Source of the DNA: Pseudomonas fluorescens
GTDB taxonomy: Bacteria > Pseudomonadota > Gammaproteobacteria > Pseudomonadales > Pseudomonadaceae
Direction of reading: 5' to 3'
DNA length: 64,000 bases
Assembly: GCF_000730425.1 (NCBI RefSeq)
Contig: NZ_CP008896.1
Coordinates: 2,418,001 to 2,482,000 of the forward strand
How positions within the stretch are numbered: the first letter of the stretch is position 1; each line of letters begins with the position of its first letter. The translations under genes and the position numbers were made by a program. The notes under the pieces were generated by a model. That model was given only the letters and a program-made list of their open reading frames with translations. It had not been told where the DNA came from and searched no databases. Below are positions 46,072 through 55,653 of this stretch, piece by piece.

Positions 46072-48714
46072 ATGCGCGCCAATTCGTCTGAACCACAAGA
46101 CACCGTAACAGCCACACAACCGATCCCCCGCACCCGCCTGCGCTGGCTGGATCTGTTGAGCAAGTACCGTCAGCCCATCGGCTTGGCGGTCACGTTGCTG
46201 CTGTTTGCAATTGCCTTGATCGCCTGCCGCCACTTGCTGCTAGAGCTGGATCTGTACGCCCTCCACGACTCGATCCTGGAAGTACCAAAGCCTTCCCTGC
46301 TGGGCGCCTTCGCTGCCGCAATCGCCGGTTTCATCATTTTGCTGGGTTACGAATTTTCCGGCGCACGCTACGCCGGAGTAAAACTGCCGGCCAAGACCTT
46401 GGCCTACGGCGGCTTTACCGCGTTCGCCATCGGCAATGCGATTGGCCTGTCGATGCTCTCCGGCGGTTCGGTACGCTACCGTCTCTATGCACGGCATGGC
46501 GTCGGGGCTTCGGAAGTGGCCCATATGACGGTATTTGCCAGCCTGGCCCTGGGTTGCGCCCTGCCACCGCTTGCCGCGCTGGCCACGCTGAGCAACCTGC
46601 CAGCCGCCTCCACTGCGCTGCACCTGCCTGCTGCACTGCTCGGCGCGATCGCGGGTGCGGTGCTGCTGCTCTCGACCGTGCTGTGTATCGGGATTTATCG
46701 CCGCCGCCTGCCAGAACAGCCTTACCCCGACAACCTGCTGGTCAGGGTAGGCCGCCGCACCTTGCGCCTGCCTGGGCGCCGCCTGACCTTCCTGCAACTG
46801 ATCATTACCGCCCTGGACGTCGCGGCGGCTGCAACCGTTCTCTATATGCTACTGCCGGAAGCCCCGCCATTCGGCCCGTTCCTTCTGGTGTACCTGCTGG
46901 CGCTCGCGGCGGGCGTGCTCAGCCATGTACCTGGCGGCGTCGGGGTATTCGAAGCGATTCTGCTGGCCGCGTTTGCCGATAAGCTCGGCGCCGCGCCGCT
47001 GGCCGCCGCCCTGCTGCTGTACCGCATGATCTACGTGGTATTGCCGCTATTGATCGCCTGCATCTTCTTGCTGATCAACGAAGCCCAGCGTCTGTTCCAG
47101 ACCCAGCAAAGCCTGCGGGTGGCCTCGGGCCTCGCGGCACCGGTACTGGCCGTACTGGTTTTTTTGTCCGGGGTGGTGCTGCTGTTCTCCGGCGCCACCC
47201 CGGAAATCGACTCCCGCCTGGAAAACATCGGCTTCCTGATTCCCCATCGCCTGATTGATGCCTCGCACTTTGGCGCCAGCCTGATCGGTGTGCTGTGCCT
47301 GTTGCTGGCCCAGGGCTTGCGTCGACGCCTGTCGGCAGCCTGGATGCTGACCATGGTGCTGTTGCTGGTGGGCGCCCTGCTCTCACTGCTTAAGGGCTTC
47401 GATTGGGAAGAAGCCAGCCTGATGACCATCACCGCAGTGCTGCTGGCTATCTTCCGGCGCTCGTTCTACCGCGCCAGCCGCCTGACCGAGTTGCCGTTCT
47501 CGCCGCTGTACCTGGTGGCCAGCGTCTGCGTGCTGGCTGCGTCGATCTGGCTGCTGCTGTTTGCCTATCAGGATGTACCTTACAGCCATCAACTATGGTG
47601 GCAGTTCACCCTGGACGCCAACGCCCCCCGCGGCCTGCGCTCGCTGCTGGGCGCTGCGATCCTGCTGGTGATTGTGTCGCTGACCTGGCTGTTGCGCACC
47701 GCACGCCCGGTGATCCATCTGCCGACCGCCGATGAGCTGGAGCGCGCCACAAAAATCCTGATGGCCTCGTCGCAGCCCGACGGCGGCCTGGCACTGACCG
47801 GCGACAAGGCCCTGCTGTTTCACCCCAACGACGAAGCCTTCCTGATGTACGCCCGTCGCGGCCGCAGCCTGGTGGCACTGTACGACCCGATCGGCCCTAC
47901 CCAGCCACGGGCCGAGATGATCTGGCAGTTCCGCGACCTGTGCGACATTCACCACGCCCGCCCGGTGTTCTACCAGGTACGTGCAGAGAACCTGCCCTTC
48001 TACATGGACATCGGCCTGACCGCGATCAAGCTGGGCGAAGAAGCCCGGGTCGACCTCAAGCGCTTTGACCTGGAAGCCAAGGGCAAAGAGATGAAAGACC
48101 TGCGCTACACCTGGAACCGCGGGACCCGGGACGGCTTGTCCCTGGAAATCTTCGAGCCGGGCCAAGCGCCGATGGAGGCGCTGAAAGTCATCTCCGATGC
48201 CTGGCTGACCGGTAAGAACGTGCGCGAAAAAGGCTTTTCCCTCGGGCGTTTCAGCGACGAATACCTCAAGCACTTTCGCATTGCGGTGATTCGCTTCGAA
48301 GGACAGCCGGTGGCGTTCGCCAACCTGCTGGAGACCTACAGCCACGACCTGGCCAGCCTCGACCTGATGCGCGCGCACCCCGATGCGCCAAAGCTGACCA
48401 TGGAGTTCATGATGGTCGGCCTGATCCAGCACTATAAGAGCCACAACTATGCACGCTTCAGCCTCGGCATGGTGCCGCTGTCGGGCCTGCAACCGCGCCG
48501 TGGCGCACCGCTGACCCAGCGCCTGGGTTCGATGGTGTTCCGCCGTGGCGAGCAACTGTATAACTTCCAAGGTTTGCGCCGCTTCAAAGACAAGTTCCAG
48601 CCTGACTGGGAACCCCGTTACATGGCCGTGCCCGCAGGACTTGATCCGCTGGTGGCACTGGCCGATACCGCCGCCCTGATTGCGGGCGGCTTGACTGGAT
48701 TGGTGAAACGCTGA
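46072..48714 (+). CDS. mprF: phosphatidylglycerol aminoacyl-transferase/flippase MprF
   Basis: An 880-residue inner-membrane protein. The N-terminal half (about 35-555) has some 14 hydrophobic segments forming the flippase (UPF0104-like) and synthase-membrane regions, including GNAIGLSMLSGGSVRYRLYA and LSHVPGGVGVFEAILLA. The soluble C-terminal DUF2156 GNAT-like domain (about 560-865) transfers an amino acid from aminoacyl-tRNA to phosphatidylglycerol; KFRDKFQPDWEPRY-type ending (here RFKDKFQPDWEPRYM). The P. aeruginosa orthologue makes alanyl-PG. The product lowers net negative surface charge and helps resist cationic peptides and acid. ATG at 46072 has GAGG 6 bases upstream. It is translationally coupled to its partner hydrolase. 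Confidence 0.95.
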   Translation: MRANSSEPQDTVTATQPIPRTRLRWLDLLSKYRQPIGLAVTLLLFAIALIACRHLLLELDLYALHDSILEVPKPSLLGAFAAAIAGFIILLGYEFSGARYAGVKLPAKTLAYGGFTAFAIGNAIGLSMLSGGSVRYRLYARHGVGASEVAHMTVFASLALGCALPPLAALATLSNLPAASTALHLPAALLGAIAGAVLLLSTVLCIGIYRRRLPEQPYPDNLLVRVGRRTLRLPGRRLTFLQLIITALDVAAAATVLYMLLPEAPPFGPFLLVYLLALAAGVLSHVPGGVGVFEAILLAAFADKLGAAPLAAALLLYRMIYVVLPLLIACIFLLINEAQRLFQTQQSLRVASGLAAPVLAVLVFLSGVVLLFSGATPEIDSRLENIGFLIPHRLIDASHFGASLIGVLCLLLAQGLRRRLSAAWMLTMVLLLVGALLSLLKGFDWEEASLMTITAVLLAIFRRSFYRASRLTELPFSPLYLVASVCVLAASIWLLLFAYQDVPYSHQLWWQFTLDANAPRGLRSLLGAAILLVIVSLTWLLRTARPVIHLPTADELERATKILMASSQPDGGLALTGDKALLFHPNDEAFLMYARRGRSLVALYDPIGPTQPRAEMIWQFRDLCDIHHARPVFYQVRAENLPFYMDIGLTAIKLGEEARVDLKRFDLEAKGKEMKDLRYTWNRGTRDGLSLEIFEPGQAPMEALKVISDAWLTGKNVREKGFSLGRFSDEYLKHFRIAVIRFEGQPVAFANLLETYSHDLASLDLMRAHPDAPKLTMEFMMVGLIQHYKSHNYARFSLGMVPLSGLQPRRGAPLTQRLGSMVFRRGEQLYNFQGLRRFKDKFQPDWEPRYMAVPAGLDPLVALADTAALIAGGLTGLVKR

Positions 48715-49994
48715 TGATTCGACGCTCCTGGCGGTACGTATTGGTAAGCCTGGTGGTCCTGGCCCTGATCCTCGGTGGCGGCTACTGGTACTGGAATCGC
48801 CCCGCCCCTCAACCGACGCTGGAACAACTGCCCCAGGCCGACGGCTCGACCATGACCCGTGTGACCCCTGGCACCACCACCAAGGCTCGCGTAGTGGTGG
48901 CTGTGATGGCCGACGCCAGCCTGACCGACAGCCAACTGATAGCCCTGAGCCAAGGCGGCGGCGCACAGATCGTGCAAGTGATCCTGCCCAAGGATGACTG
49001 CAAACTGCAGGAGCAAGCCTTGCAAACGGCCCTGGGTCAGCTCAAGAGCCCGGCCACCCTGGTCAGCGGCATCGGCCCTGGCGCCGCACTGGCCTGGCGC
49101 TGGCTGGCAACGCAGAGCGACGACAAGGCCAATGCCATCTCGGTTGGCTTCGCCCTGGTTCAGGAGGGCTGCAAGGACCCACTGCCCAAGACCGCCGCCC
49201 ACGGCAACTGGCTGGTGGCCTGGAACGATAACCCTGACGACGAAAGCGCCAGTTTCGTACGCGATACCCCGCGTGCCACTACCAGCATCAGCGACTACGA
49301 CATCAACTACCCGCAAGTACTGAACAACGAACTGCGCAAGCAACTGGTGGGTTCGGACAATGGCGGCCTGGCGATCCCGGTGGTTGAAGTGCCGGCCGGC
49401 CAGGCCAAGGACACCGTGACCCTGTTCCTCTCCGGCGACGGCGGCTGGCGTGACCTGGACCGCGACGTGGCCGGCGAAATGGCCAAGATCGGTTACCCGG
49501 TGGTCGGTATCGACACCCTGCGCTACTACTGGCAGCACAAAAGCCCGGAGCAAAGCGCCAAGGACCTGACTGAACTGATGCAACACTACCGCCAGAAATG
49601 GGGGACCAAGCGCTTTGTGCTGACGGGTTACTCGTTCGGTGCCGATGTATTGCCAGCCATCTACAACCGCCTGCCGGAAGCCGAGCAGCAGCGGGTAGAC
49701 GCGATTATTTTGCTGGCCTTCGCCCGTACCGGCAGCTTTGAGATCGAAGTGGAAGGCTGGCTGGGCAATGCCGGCAAAGAAGCCGCCACCGGCCCGGAAA
49801 TGGCCAAGCTGCCAGCGGCCAAAGTGGTATGTATCTACGGCGAGGAAGAAGTCGACGAGAGCGGCTGCACCGACAAGAGCGCGGTGGGCGAAGCCATGAA
49901 GCTCCCGGGCGGCCATCACTTCGACGAAAACTACCCGGCACTGGCCAAGCGCCTGGTGGGGATCATTGAGAAGCGCCAGGCCAAGATCGAATAG
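48714..49994 (+). CDS. aminoacyl-phosphatidylglycerol hydrolase, VirJ/AcvB family
   Basis: A 426-residue periplasmic alpha/beta-hydrolase anchored by an N-terminal helix (about 7-25). It has two VirJ-like parts: an N-terminal degenerate unit (about 60-210) and a C-terminal catalytic unit (about 220-420) with LFLSGDGGWRDLDRDVA and nucleophile Ser307 in TGYSFGADVLP. The final GGHHFDENY supplies the catalytic His. PA0919 of P. aeruginosa, in the same position after mprF, hydrolyses alanyl-PG and so tunes lipid charge. The ATG overlaps the mprF stop by one base, so synthesis of the two is coupled. Confidence 0.9.
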   Translation: MIRRSWRYVLVSLVVLALILGGGYWYWNRPAPQPTLEQLPQADGSTMTRVTPGTTTKARVVVAVMADASLTDSQLIALSQGGGAQIVQVILPKDDCKLQEQALQTALGQLKSPATLVSGIGPGAALAWRWLATQSDDKANAISVGFALVQEGCKDPLPKTAAHGNWLVAWNDNPDDESASFVRDTPRATTSISDYDINYPQVLNNELRKQLVGSDNGGLAIPVVEVPAGQAKDTVTLFLSGDGGWRDLDRDVAGEMAKIGYPVVGIDTLRYYWQHKSPEQSAKDLTELMQHYRQKWGTKRFVLTGYSFGADVLPAIYNRLPEAEQQRVDAIILLAFARTGSFEIEVEGWLGNAGKEAATGPEMAKLPAAKVVCIYGEEEVDESGCTDKSAVGEAMKLPGGHHFDENYPALAKRLVGIIEKRQAKIE

Positions 49995-49998
49995 ATCC

Positions 49999-50073
49999 CC
50001 TGTAGGAACTGGCTTGCCAGCGATGGCGGCCTGTCTGACACACCGTCATCGCTGGCAAGCCAGCTCCTACAAG
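49999..50073. repeat. REP doublet
   Basis: Head CCTGTAGGAACTGGCTTGCCAGCGATG pairs with tail CATCGCTGGCAAGCCAGCTCCTACAAGG around a short loop. Uses the CTGGCTTGCCAGCG core. It lies between the convergent hydrolase and kup genes. Confidence 0.92.
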
Positions 50074-50106
50074 GGGATCGCATTACAAATCAAAAGGCGG
50101 CCCGAC

Positions 50107-50145
50107 AAAAAGCCCCCGCTGCCGCAAGGCAACGGGGGCTTTTTG
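50107..50145 (-). terminator. Rho-independent terminator after kup
   Basis: AAAAAGCCCCCGCTGCC pairs with GGCAACGGGGGCTTTTT around CGCAA; A- and T-runs on the flanks make it bidirectional for the convergent kup and hydrolase genes. Confidence 0.92.
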
Positions 50146-50151
50146 TTGGGG

Positions 50152-52053
50152 TTACATTTCCACCTGGGTGCCCAACTCAATCACCCGGTTCACCGGCAGA
50201 TTGAAAAACCGCAGGTTGCCGTTGGCATTCTTCAGCATGAAGGCGAACAACCCTTCGCGCCAGCGCGCCATACCTTCGAGCTTGGAGGCGATGACCGTCT
50301 CGCGGCTGAGGAAGTAGGTGGTGCGCATGGGGCTGAAGTCCAGGTCGTCCAAATGGCACAACTTCAAGGCTTCGGGCACATCCGGCTCATCGGTAAAGCC
50401 AAAGTGCAGGATCACCCGGAAGAAACCGTCACCGTAGGCGTCCACCTCGAAACGGCGCTGGGCCGGGACACGCGGGATGTCCTCATAGACCACCGTCAGC
50501 AGCACCACCTGCTCATGCAACACCTGGTTATGCAGCAAGTTATGCAGCAAGGCGTGGGGCACCGCGTCCGGGCGGGCGGTGAGGAATACCGCCGTACCCT
50601 GCACCCGATGGGGCGGCTGGACGCGGATGCTGCTGATAAAGATCGGCAGCGCCAGCCCGCCTTCGTCCAGGCGCTCCACCAGCAATTGCTTGCCGCGCTT
50701 CCAGGTGGTCATCAGCACAAACAGCACGATCCCCGCCAATACCGGGAACGCACCGCCCTGTACCACTTTCGGTACGTTGGCCGCAAAGAACAGACCATCC
50801 ACCAGCAAAAAGCCCACCAAAACGGGCACCGCCAATACCGGCGGCCACTTCCACAACAGCAGCATCACAGCGGACACAAGGATAGTGGTCATCAGCATCG
50901 TCCCGGTCACCGCCACCCCGTAAGCCGAGGCCAGGGCACCGGAGGACTCGAAGCCCAGCACCAACAGGATCACGCCGACCATCAACGACCAGTTCACCGC
51001 GCCAATATAGATCTGGCCCTGTTCGGCGCTGGAGGTGTGCTGGATATGCATGCGCGGGATGTAACCCAGTTGGATCGCCTGGCGCGTCAACGAGAACGCT
51101 CCGGAAATCACCGCCTGGGAAGCGATCACCGTCGCCAGGGTGGACAAGCCCACCAGCGGCAGCAATGCCCAGCTTGGCGCCAGTAGATAGAACGGGTTGC
51201 GCGCAGCTTCAGGGTCACCCAGCAACATAGCGCCCTGGCCAAAATAGTTGAGCACCAGAGCCGGCAGCACCAGGATGAACCAGGCGCGGGCAATGGGCTT
51301 GCGGCCGAAATGACCCATGTCGGCGTACAACGCCTCGGCACCAGTCAAGGCCAGCACCACCGCGCCCAGGATCGCCACCCCAATGCCCGGATGGACCATG
51401 AAGAAGCGCACGCCCCACATCGGGTTCATCGCATTGAGCACTTCGGGGTGCTGGACGATGCCATAGATGCCCAGGCCGCCCAACACCAGGAACCAGGTGA
51501 CCATCACCGGCCCGAACAGCTTGCCGATGCGGTCGGTACCGTGCTTCTGAATCAGGAACAGCCCCACCAGCACCACCAGCGCCACGGGCACGACCCAATG
51601 TTCAAGACCATCGAACGCCAGTTCCAGGCCCTCGATGGCCGACAACACCGAAATCGCCGGAGTGATCATGCTGTCGCCATAGAACAGCGCCGCTCCGCAC
51701 AGTCCGCACACCACCAGGAAACTGCGCAGCCGCGGGTGATTGCCTGCCGCCCGTCGCGCCAGCGCCGTGAGCGCCATGATCCCGCCCTCGCCCTGGTTAT
51801 CGGCGCGCAGCACGAACAACATGTACTTGATGGACACCACCCAGATCAGCGACCAGAAGATCAGCGCCAGAATCCCCAGCACCCCATCATGATTGACCTG
51901 CACCCCATAACTGCCGGAAAACACCTCTTTAAGGGTGTAGAGCGGGCTGGTGCCAATATCGCCATAGACCACCCCGACCGCCGCCACCAACATGCCGATT
52001 GGTTTTGCGCTGGAATGCCCGGCACCTGCTGCCTGACTGTTTGCCTGACCCAT
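50152..52053 (-). CDS. kup: Kup low-affinity potassium uptake protein
   Basis: A 633-residue inner-membrane K+/H+ symporter with 12 helices in the first about 460 residues and a cytosolic C-terminal domain. Family signature [17 protein letters not shown] (about 28-44), [15 protein letters not shown] (about 84-98), [19 protein letters not shown] (about 128-146). The ATG at 52053 has AGGAG 7 bases upstream; a TTG one codon earlier is rejected. Its promoter region (52054-52300) holds two TGTACA-centred palindromes described separately. Confidence 0.96.
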   Translation of the reverse strand: MGQANSQAAGAGHSSAKPIGMLVAAVGVVYGDIGTSPLYTLKEVFSGSYGVQVNHDGVLGILALIFWSLIWVVSIKYMLFVLRADNQGEGGIMALTALARRAAGNHPRLRSFLVVCGLCGAALFYGDSMITPAISVLSAIEGLELAFDGLEHWVVPVALVVLVGLFLIQKHGTDRIGKLFGPVMVTWFLVLGGLGIYGIVQHPEVLNAMNPMWGVRFFMVHPGIGVAILGAVVLALTGAEALYADMGHFGRKPIARAWFILVLPALVLNYFGQGAMLLGDPEAARNPFYLLAPSWALLPLVGLSTLATVIASQAVISGAFSLTRQAIQLGYIPRMHIQHTSSAEQGQIYIGAVNWSLMVGVILLVLGFESSGALASAYGVAVTGTMLMTTILVSAVMLLLWKWPPVLAVPVLVGFLLVDGLFFAANVPKVVQGGAFPVLAGIVLFVLMTTWKRGKQLLVERLDEGGLALPIFISSIRVQPPHRVQGTAVFLTARPDAVPHALLHNLLHNQVLHEQVVLLTVVYEDIPRVPAQRRFEVDAYGDGFFRVILHFGFTDEPDVPEALKLCHLDDLDFSPMRTTYFLSRETVIASKLEGMARWREGLFAFMLKNANGNLRFFNLPVNRVIELGTQVEM

Positions 52054-52356
52054 CAACCACTCCTGCCCTTTTGACCTGAGGTCTTTTATAAACAGCCCAG
52101 CTGTACAGCTAAGCCTAAGCTGTACATAGCATGCGCTGTTTTACTTCTAGTAACAGATGATTTGTTGACCATTGGGCACACCCAAATGCAACGGCGCGAA
52201 GCATAGCGCAGCACTCGTCGCATTTCCCTGCATAAAGCTGGTCAAGCGCGTTTCCCGCCGCTAGAATTGCGCACTTTTTGATCAGAGGCACATCAAGTGC
52301 CCGTCCGCTGCCCTGTCGTACCCGACGGGTGGCGTCATTCAATCCCGAGGTTAGAC
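52054..52356. other. 303-base divergent intergenic region kup/rimO with repeated TGTACA element
   Basis: The region contains the perfect 12-base palindrome AGCTGTACAGCT at 52099-52110 and a second AGCTGTACA at 52118-52126, the two starting 19 bases apart (about two helical turns), 46-73 bases from the kup start. This layout looks like an operator for a dimeric regulator. The part toward rimO is unremarkable apart from GAGG at 52347-52350 as its ribosome site. I see no small gene or RNA here. Confidence 0.5.
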
Positions 52357-53697
52357 ATGTCCACCACCATCGCAAAAGCCAACCCCAAGGTTGGCTTTGT
52401 TTCCCTGGGTTGCCCCAAAGCCCTGGTCGACTCCGAGCGCATCCTCACGCAACTGCGCATGGAAGGCTACGACGTTGTGTCCACTTATCAGGATGCCGAC
52501 GTGGTGGTGGTCAACACCTGCGGTTTCATTGACTCGGCCAAGGCAGAGTCCCTGGAAGTGATCGGCGAAGCCATCAAGGAAAACGGTAAGGTCATCGTCA
52601 CCGGCTGCATGGGTGTGGAAGAAGGCAATATCCGCAACGTGCACCCAAGTGTGCTGGCCGTGACCGGTCCCCAGCAGTACGAGCAGGTGGTCAACGCTGT
52701 ACACGAAGTGGTGCCACCGCGCCAGGACCACAACCCGCTGATCGACCTGGTGCCACCACAGGGCATCAAGCTGACTCCGCGCCACTATGCGTACCTGAAG
52801 ATCTCCGAAGGCTGCAACCACAGCTGCAGCTTCTGCATCATCCCGTCGATGCGCGGCAAACTGGTCAGCCGTCCGGTGGGCGATGTATTGGACGAGGCCC
52901 AGCGCCTGGTCAAGTCCGGCGTCAAAGAGCTGTTGGTGATCTCCCAGGACACCAGCGCCTACGGCGTAGACGTGAAATACCGCACCGGCTTCTGGAACGG
53001 CGCGCCGGTGAAAACCCGCATGACCGAACTGTGCGAAGCCTTGAGCAGCCTGGGTGTGTGGGTGCGCCTGCACTACGTGTACCCGTACCCGCACGTTGAC
53101 GAACTGATCCCGCTGATGGCCGCCGGCAAGATCCTGCCGTACCTGGATATCCCGTTCCAGCACGCCAGCCCGAAAGTGCTCAAGGCCATGAAGCGCCCGG
53201 CCTTCGAGGACAAGACCCTGGCGCGCATCAAGAACTGGCGCCAGATCTGCCCTGAGCTGATCATCCGTTCGACCTTTATCGTCGGCTTCCCCGGCGAAAC
53301 CGAAGAAGACTTCCAGTACCTGCTGGACTGGCTGACCGAAGCCCAACTGGACCGCGTCGGCTGCTTCCAGTACTCGCCGGTGGAAGGTGCCCCGGCCAAC
53401 CTGCTGGACCTGGCCGTGGTGCCGGATGACGTCAAGCAGGACCGTTGGGAGCGTTTTATGGCCCATCAGCAGGCCATCAGCTCGGCGCGCCTGCAACTGC
53501 GCATCGGCAAGGAAATCGAAGTGTTGATCGACGAAGTGGATGAACAAGGCGCGGTCGGCCGTTGCTTCTTCGACGCTCCGGAAATCGACGGCAACGTATT
53601 TATCGACGATGCCAGCGACCTCAAGCCAGGGGACAAGGTCTGGTGCACGGTCACCGACGCCGACGAGTACGACCTCTGGGCGCAAAAACGCGACTAA
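52357..53697 (+). CDS. rimO: ribosomal protein S12 methylthiotransferase RimO
   Basis: A 446-residue radical-SAM enzyme that adds a methylthio group to Asp88 of ribosomal protein S12. The N-terminal UPF0004 domain has three cluster Cys ([23 protein letters not shown] and TGCMG). The radical-SAM cluster motif is Cys153-x3-Cys157-x2-Cys160 in [13 protein letters not shown]-terminal TRAM domain ends the protein (about 370-440). The ATG at 52357 has GAGG 6 bases upstream and gives normal length; an in-frame GTG 60 bases earlier is not used. Confidence 0.97.
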   Translation: MSTTIAKANPKVGFVSLGCPKALVDSERILTQLRMEGYDVVSTYQDADVVVVNTCGFIDSAKAESLEVIGEAIKENGKVIVTGCMGVEEGNIRNVHPSVLAVTGPQQYEQVVNAVHEVVPPRQDHNPLIDLVPPQGIKLTPRHYAYLKISEGCNHSCSFCIIPSMRGKLVSRPVGDVLDEAQRLVKSGVKELLVISQDTSAYGVDVKYRTGFWNGAPVKTRMTELCEALSSLGVWVRLHYVYPYPHVDELIPLMAAGKILPYLDIPFQHASPKVLKAMKRPAFEDKTLARIKNWRQICPELIIRSTFIVGFPGETEEDFQYLLDWLTEAQLDRVGCFQYSPVEGAPANLLDLAVVPDDVKQDRWERFMAHQQAISSARLQLRIGKEIEVLIDEVDEQGAVGRCFFDAPEIDGNVFIDDASDLKPGDKVWCTVTDADEYDLWAQKRD

Positions 53698-53710
53698 GCT
53701 GTAAAAAATT

Positions 53711-53750
53711 GAAAAAGCCCTGCTTCTGGACAAGATGCGGGGCTTTTTTG
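53711..53750 (+). terminator. Rho-independent terminator after rimO
   Basis: AAAAAGCCCTGC pairs with GCGGGGCTTTTTT with one mismatch; T-run at the end, 14 bases past the rimO stop. Confidence 0.88.
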
Positions 53751-53799
53751 GGTCTATCGTTTGCCCATCAACGGCAACAGGCAGCAAGGAGCAGTGGGC

Positions 53800-54297
53800 A
53801 TGGGCCAGCACTCGGTTATCCACACCCCCAAACCCAGCGATTACCAGGAACTGACGCGGATCTGGGAGGCATCGGTGCGAGCCACCCATGACTTCCTGCC
53901 GCAAAGCTACATTGAGCGCCTCAGGCACCTGGTGCTGACGCGCTATCTGGATGCGGTGATGCTGATTTGTACCAAGGATGCGCGCCAACGTATCACCGGG
54001 TTTGCCGGCGTTGCGGCAGGCAAGGTGGAAATGTTGTTCATCGACCCGCCATACCGGGGCCTGGGCTTGGGGCGCCAGTTACTGAGCTATGCCGTTGAAT
54101 CGATGAATGCCGATGGGCTGGACGTCAACGAACAAAACCCCCAGGCCCTGGGCTTCTATCTCAAGCAGGGGTTTGAAGTGGTCGGGCGCACCGAGCATGA
54201 CGGCATGGGGCAACCTTATCCGTTGCTGCATATGCGCCTGAAGCAGGCCTATGTAGGAGCTGGCTTGCCGGCGAGAGCATCACCTCGGTGCATCTGA
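53800..54297 (+). CDS. GNAT-family N-acetyltransferase with REP-encoded C-terminus
   Basis: A 165-residue GNAT-fold protein. The acetyl-CoA pyrophosphate loop is visible as DPPYRGLGLGRQLLSYAV (about 84-101, the Q/RxxGxG/A motif), and the NPQALGFYLKQGFEVVGRT stretch (about 112-130) is motif B. Members such as YjaB act on small amines or protein N-termini; the substrate here is unknown. The domain ends near LLHMRLKQA. The last 14 residues, starting VGAGLPARA, are translated from the head of a REP repeat, and the stop lies in its loop. The ATG at 53800 has AAGGAG 9 bases upstream. Confidence 0.85.
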   Translation: MGQHSVIHTPKPSDYQELTRIWEASVRATHDFLPQSYIERLRHLVLTRYLDAVMLICTKDARQRITGFAGVAAGKVEMLFIDPPYRGLGLGRQLLSYAVESMNADGLDVNEQNPQALGFYLKQGFEVVGRTEHDGMGQPYPLLHMRLKQAYVGAGLPARASPRCI

Positions 54298-54338
54298 TAC
54301 GACGCGGCGCCTGCATCGCCGGCAAGCCGGCTCCTACA
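54252..54338. repeat. REP doublet overlapping the acetyltransferase gene end
   Basis: Head TGTAGGAGCTGGCTTGCCGGCGA pairs with tail TCGCCGGCAAGCCGGCTCCTACA. The first 46 bases lie inside the acetyltransferase reading frame and supply its stop codon at 54295-54297. It is the only REP in the window that contributes substantially to a protein's C-terminal sequence. Confidence 0.92.
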
Positions 54339-54411
54339 AAATGGAAATGGGGCCGGATTAACCTGCGCCACACAGGTACAATAGCCGCCCCCTTTTGTTA
54401 CGGCCCTTGTC

Positions 54412-55122
54412 ATGACTGACCCCATACGCCTCTCCAAACGCCTTATCGAACTGGTCGGCTGCTCCCGTCGGGAGGCCGAGCTGTTCATCGAAGGCGGCTG
54501 GGTCTCGGTGGATGGCGAAGTGATCGACGAGCCACAGTTCAAGGTCACGACACAGAAAGTCGAACTTGATCCTGACGCCAAGGCCACGGCACCCGAACCG
54601 GTGACCATCCTGTTTCATGCGCCGGCCGGCGTGGACGTCGACAGCGCGATGCAGTCCCTGAGCGCCGAGACCCTGTCCGAAGAACACCGCTTCAGCAAGC
54701 GCCCGCTCAAAGGCCACTTCCTGCGCCTGACCGCCAGCGCCGACCTGCAGGCCAAGGCCAGCGGCTTGCTGGTGTTCACCCAGGACTGGAAGATCCTGCG
54801 CAAGCTCACGGCCGATGCCGCCAAGATCGAGCAAGAGTATGTGGTTGAAGTCGCAGGCGACGTGGCAGAGCACGGCCTGAACCGCCTCGCCCACGGCCTG
54901 ATGTACAAAGGCAAGGAATTGCCTGCGGTCAAAGCCAGCTGGCAGAACGAAAACCGCCTGCGCTTTGCCCTGAAAAACCCGCAGCCCGGCATCATAGCCC
55001 TGTTCTGCGAAGCCATTGGCCTGAAGGTTGTGGCCATTCGCCGCATCCGCATTGGCGGCGTGTCCATCGGCAAGGTGCCGGTCGGCCAGTGGCGCTACAT
55101 GTCCGGCAAAGAAAAGTTCTAA
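54412..55122 (+). CDS. S4-domain RsuA/RluF-like pseudouridine synthase homologue, catalytic Asp replaced
   Basis: A 236-residue cytosolic protein. The N-terminal S4 RNA-binding domain (about 5-50) has LSKRLIELVGCSRREAELFI and GGWVSVDGEVI. The pseudouridine-synthase-like domain (about 60-230) keeps EQEYVVEVAGDV, the KGKELPAVKASW stretch and the C-terminal IRRIRIGGVSIGKVPVGQWR. The active-site loop that reads RLDxDTxGLLLLT in the family is SADLQAKASGLLVFT here; counting back from the fixed Gly (118), the catalytic Asp position holds Gln113 and the RLD Arg is also changed. RNA binding is likely, catalysis doubtful. It stands alone behind a REP. Confidence 0.8.
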   Translation: MTDPIRLSKRLIELVGCSRREAELFIEGGWVSVDGEVIDEPQFKVTTQKVELDPDAKATAPEPVTILFHAPAGVDVDSAMQSLSAETLSEEHRFSKRPLKGHFLRLTASADLQAKASGLLVFTQDWKILRKLTADAAKIEQEYVVEVAGDVAEHGLNRLAHGLMYKGKELPAVKASWQNENRLRFALKNPQPGIIALFCEAIGLKVVAIRRIRIGGVSIGKVPVGQWRYMSGKEKF

Positions 55123-55188
55123 GCCGCCCTATCTCTCGACATCGCCCGTCCGGACGGTGTCTACAGTCGAATACCAGGATTGCCCACC

Positions 55189-55650
55189 ATGATTCACAAC
55201 GACGTACTGCGCAGCGTGCGCTACATGCTCGACATCAGCGACAACAAGATGGTCGAGATCATCAAGATCGGCGGCATGGAAGTCTCCAAGGACGACCTGC
55301 TGGCCTACCTCAAGAAAGACGAAGAAGACGGCTTCGTGTTCTGCCCGGACGAAGTCATGGCGCATTTCCTCGATGGCCTGGTGATCTTCAAGCGCGGCAA
55401 GGACGAAAGCCGTCCACCGCAGCCGATCGAAACCCCGGTGACCAATAACATCATCCTCAAGAAGCTGCGCGTGGCCTTCGAACTCAAGGAAGACGACATG
55501 CACGCCATCCTCAAGGCGGCCGAGTTCCCGGTGTCCAAGCCAGAGTTGAGCGCGCTGTTCCGCAAGTTTGGCCACACCAACTATCGCCCGTGTGGCGACC
55601 AGTTGCTGCGTAACTTCCTCAAGGGCCTGACCCTGCGGGTTCGCACGTAA
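55189..55650 (+). CDS. DUF1456 (YehS-like) protein
   Basis: A 153-residue protein made of two similar helical repeats of about 70 residues, each starting with a DVLRSVRYMLDISDNKMVEI / NIILKKLRVAFELKEDDMHA type helix and ending with an FLDGLVIFKRG / FLKGLTLRVR segment, as in DUF1456. Function is unknown. The ATG at 55189 has AGGA 9 bases upstream; the TTG at 55180 touches that site. The trmO gene follows 3 bases after the stop, so the two are probably one operon. Confidence 0.88.
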   Translation: MIHNDVLRSVRYMLDISDNKMVEIIKIGGMEVSKDDLLAYLKKDEEDGFVFCPDEVMAHFLDGLVIFKRGKDESRPPQPIETPVTNNIILKKLRVAFELKEDDMHAILKAAEFPVSKPELSALFRKFGHTNYRPCGDQLLRNFLKGLTLRVRT

Positions 55651-55653
55651 GCC

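Noticed and set aside
52351..53988. 545-codon minus-strand frame opposite rimO
   Set aside because: Shadow frame; RimO on the other strand has all Cys motifs and a terminator.
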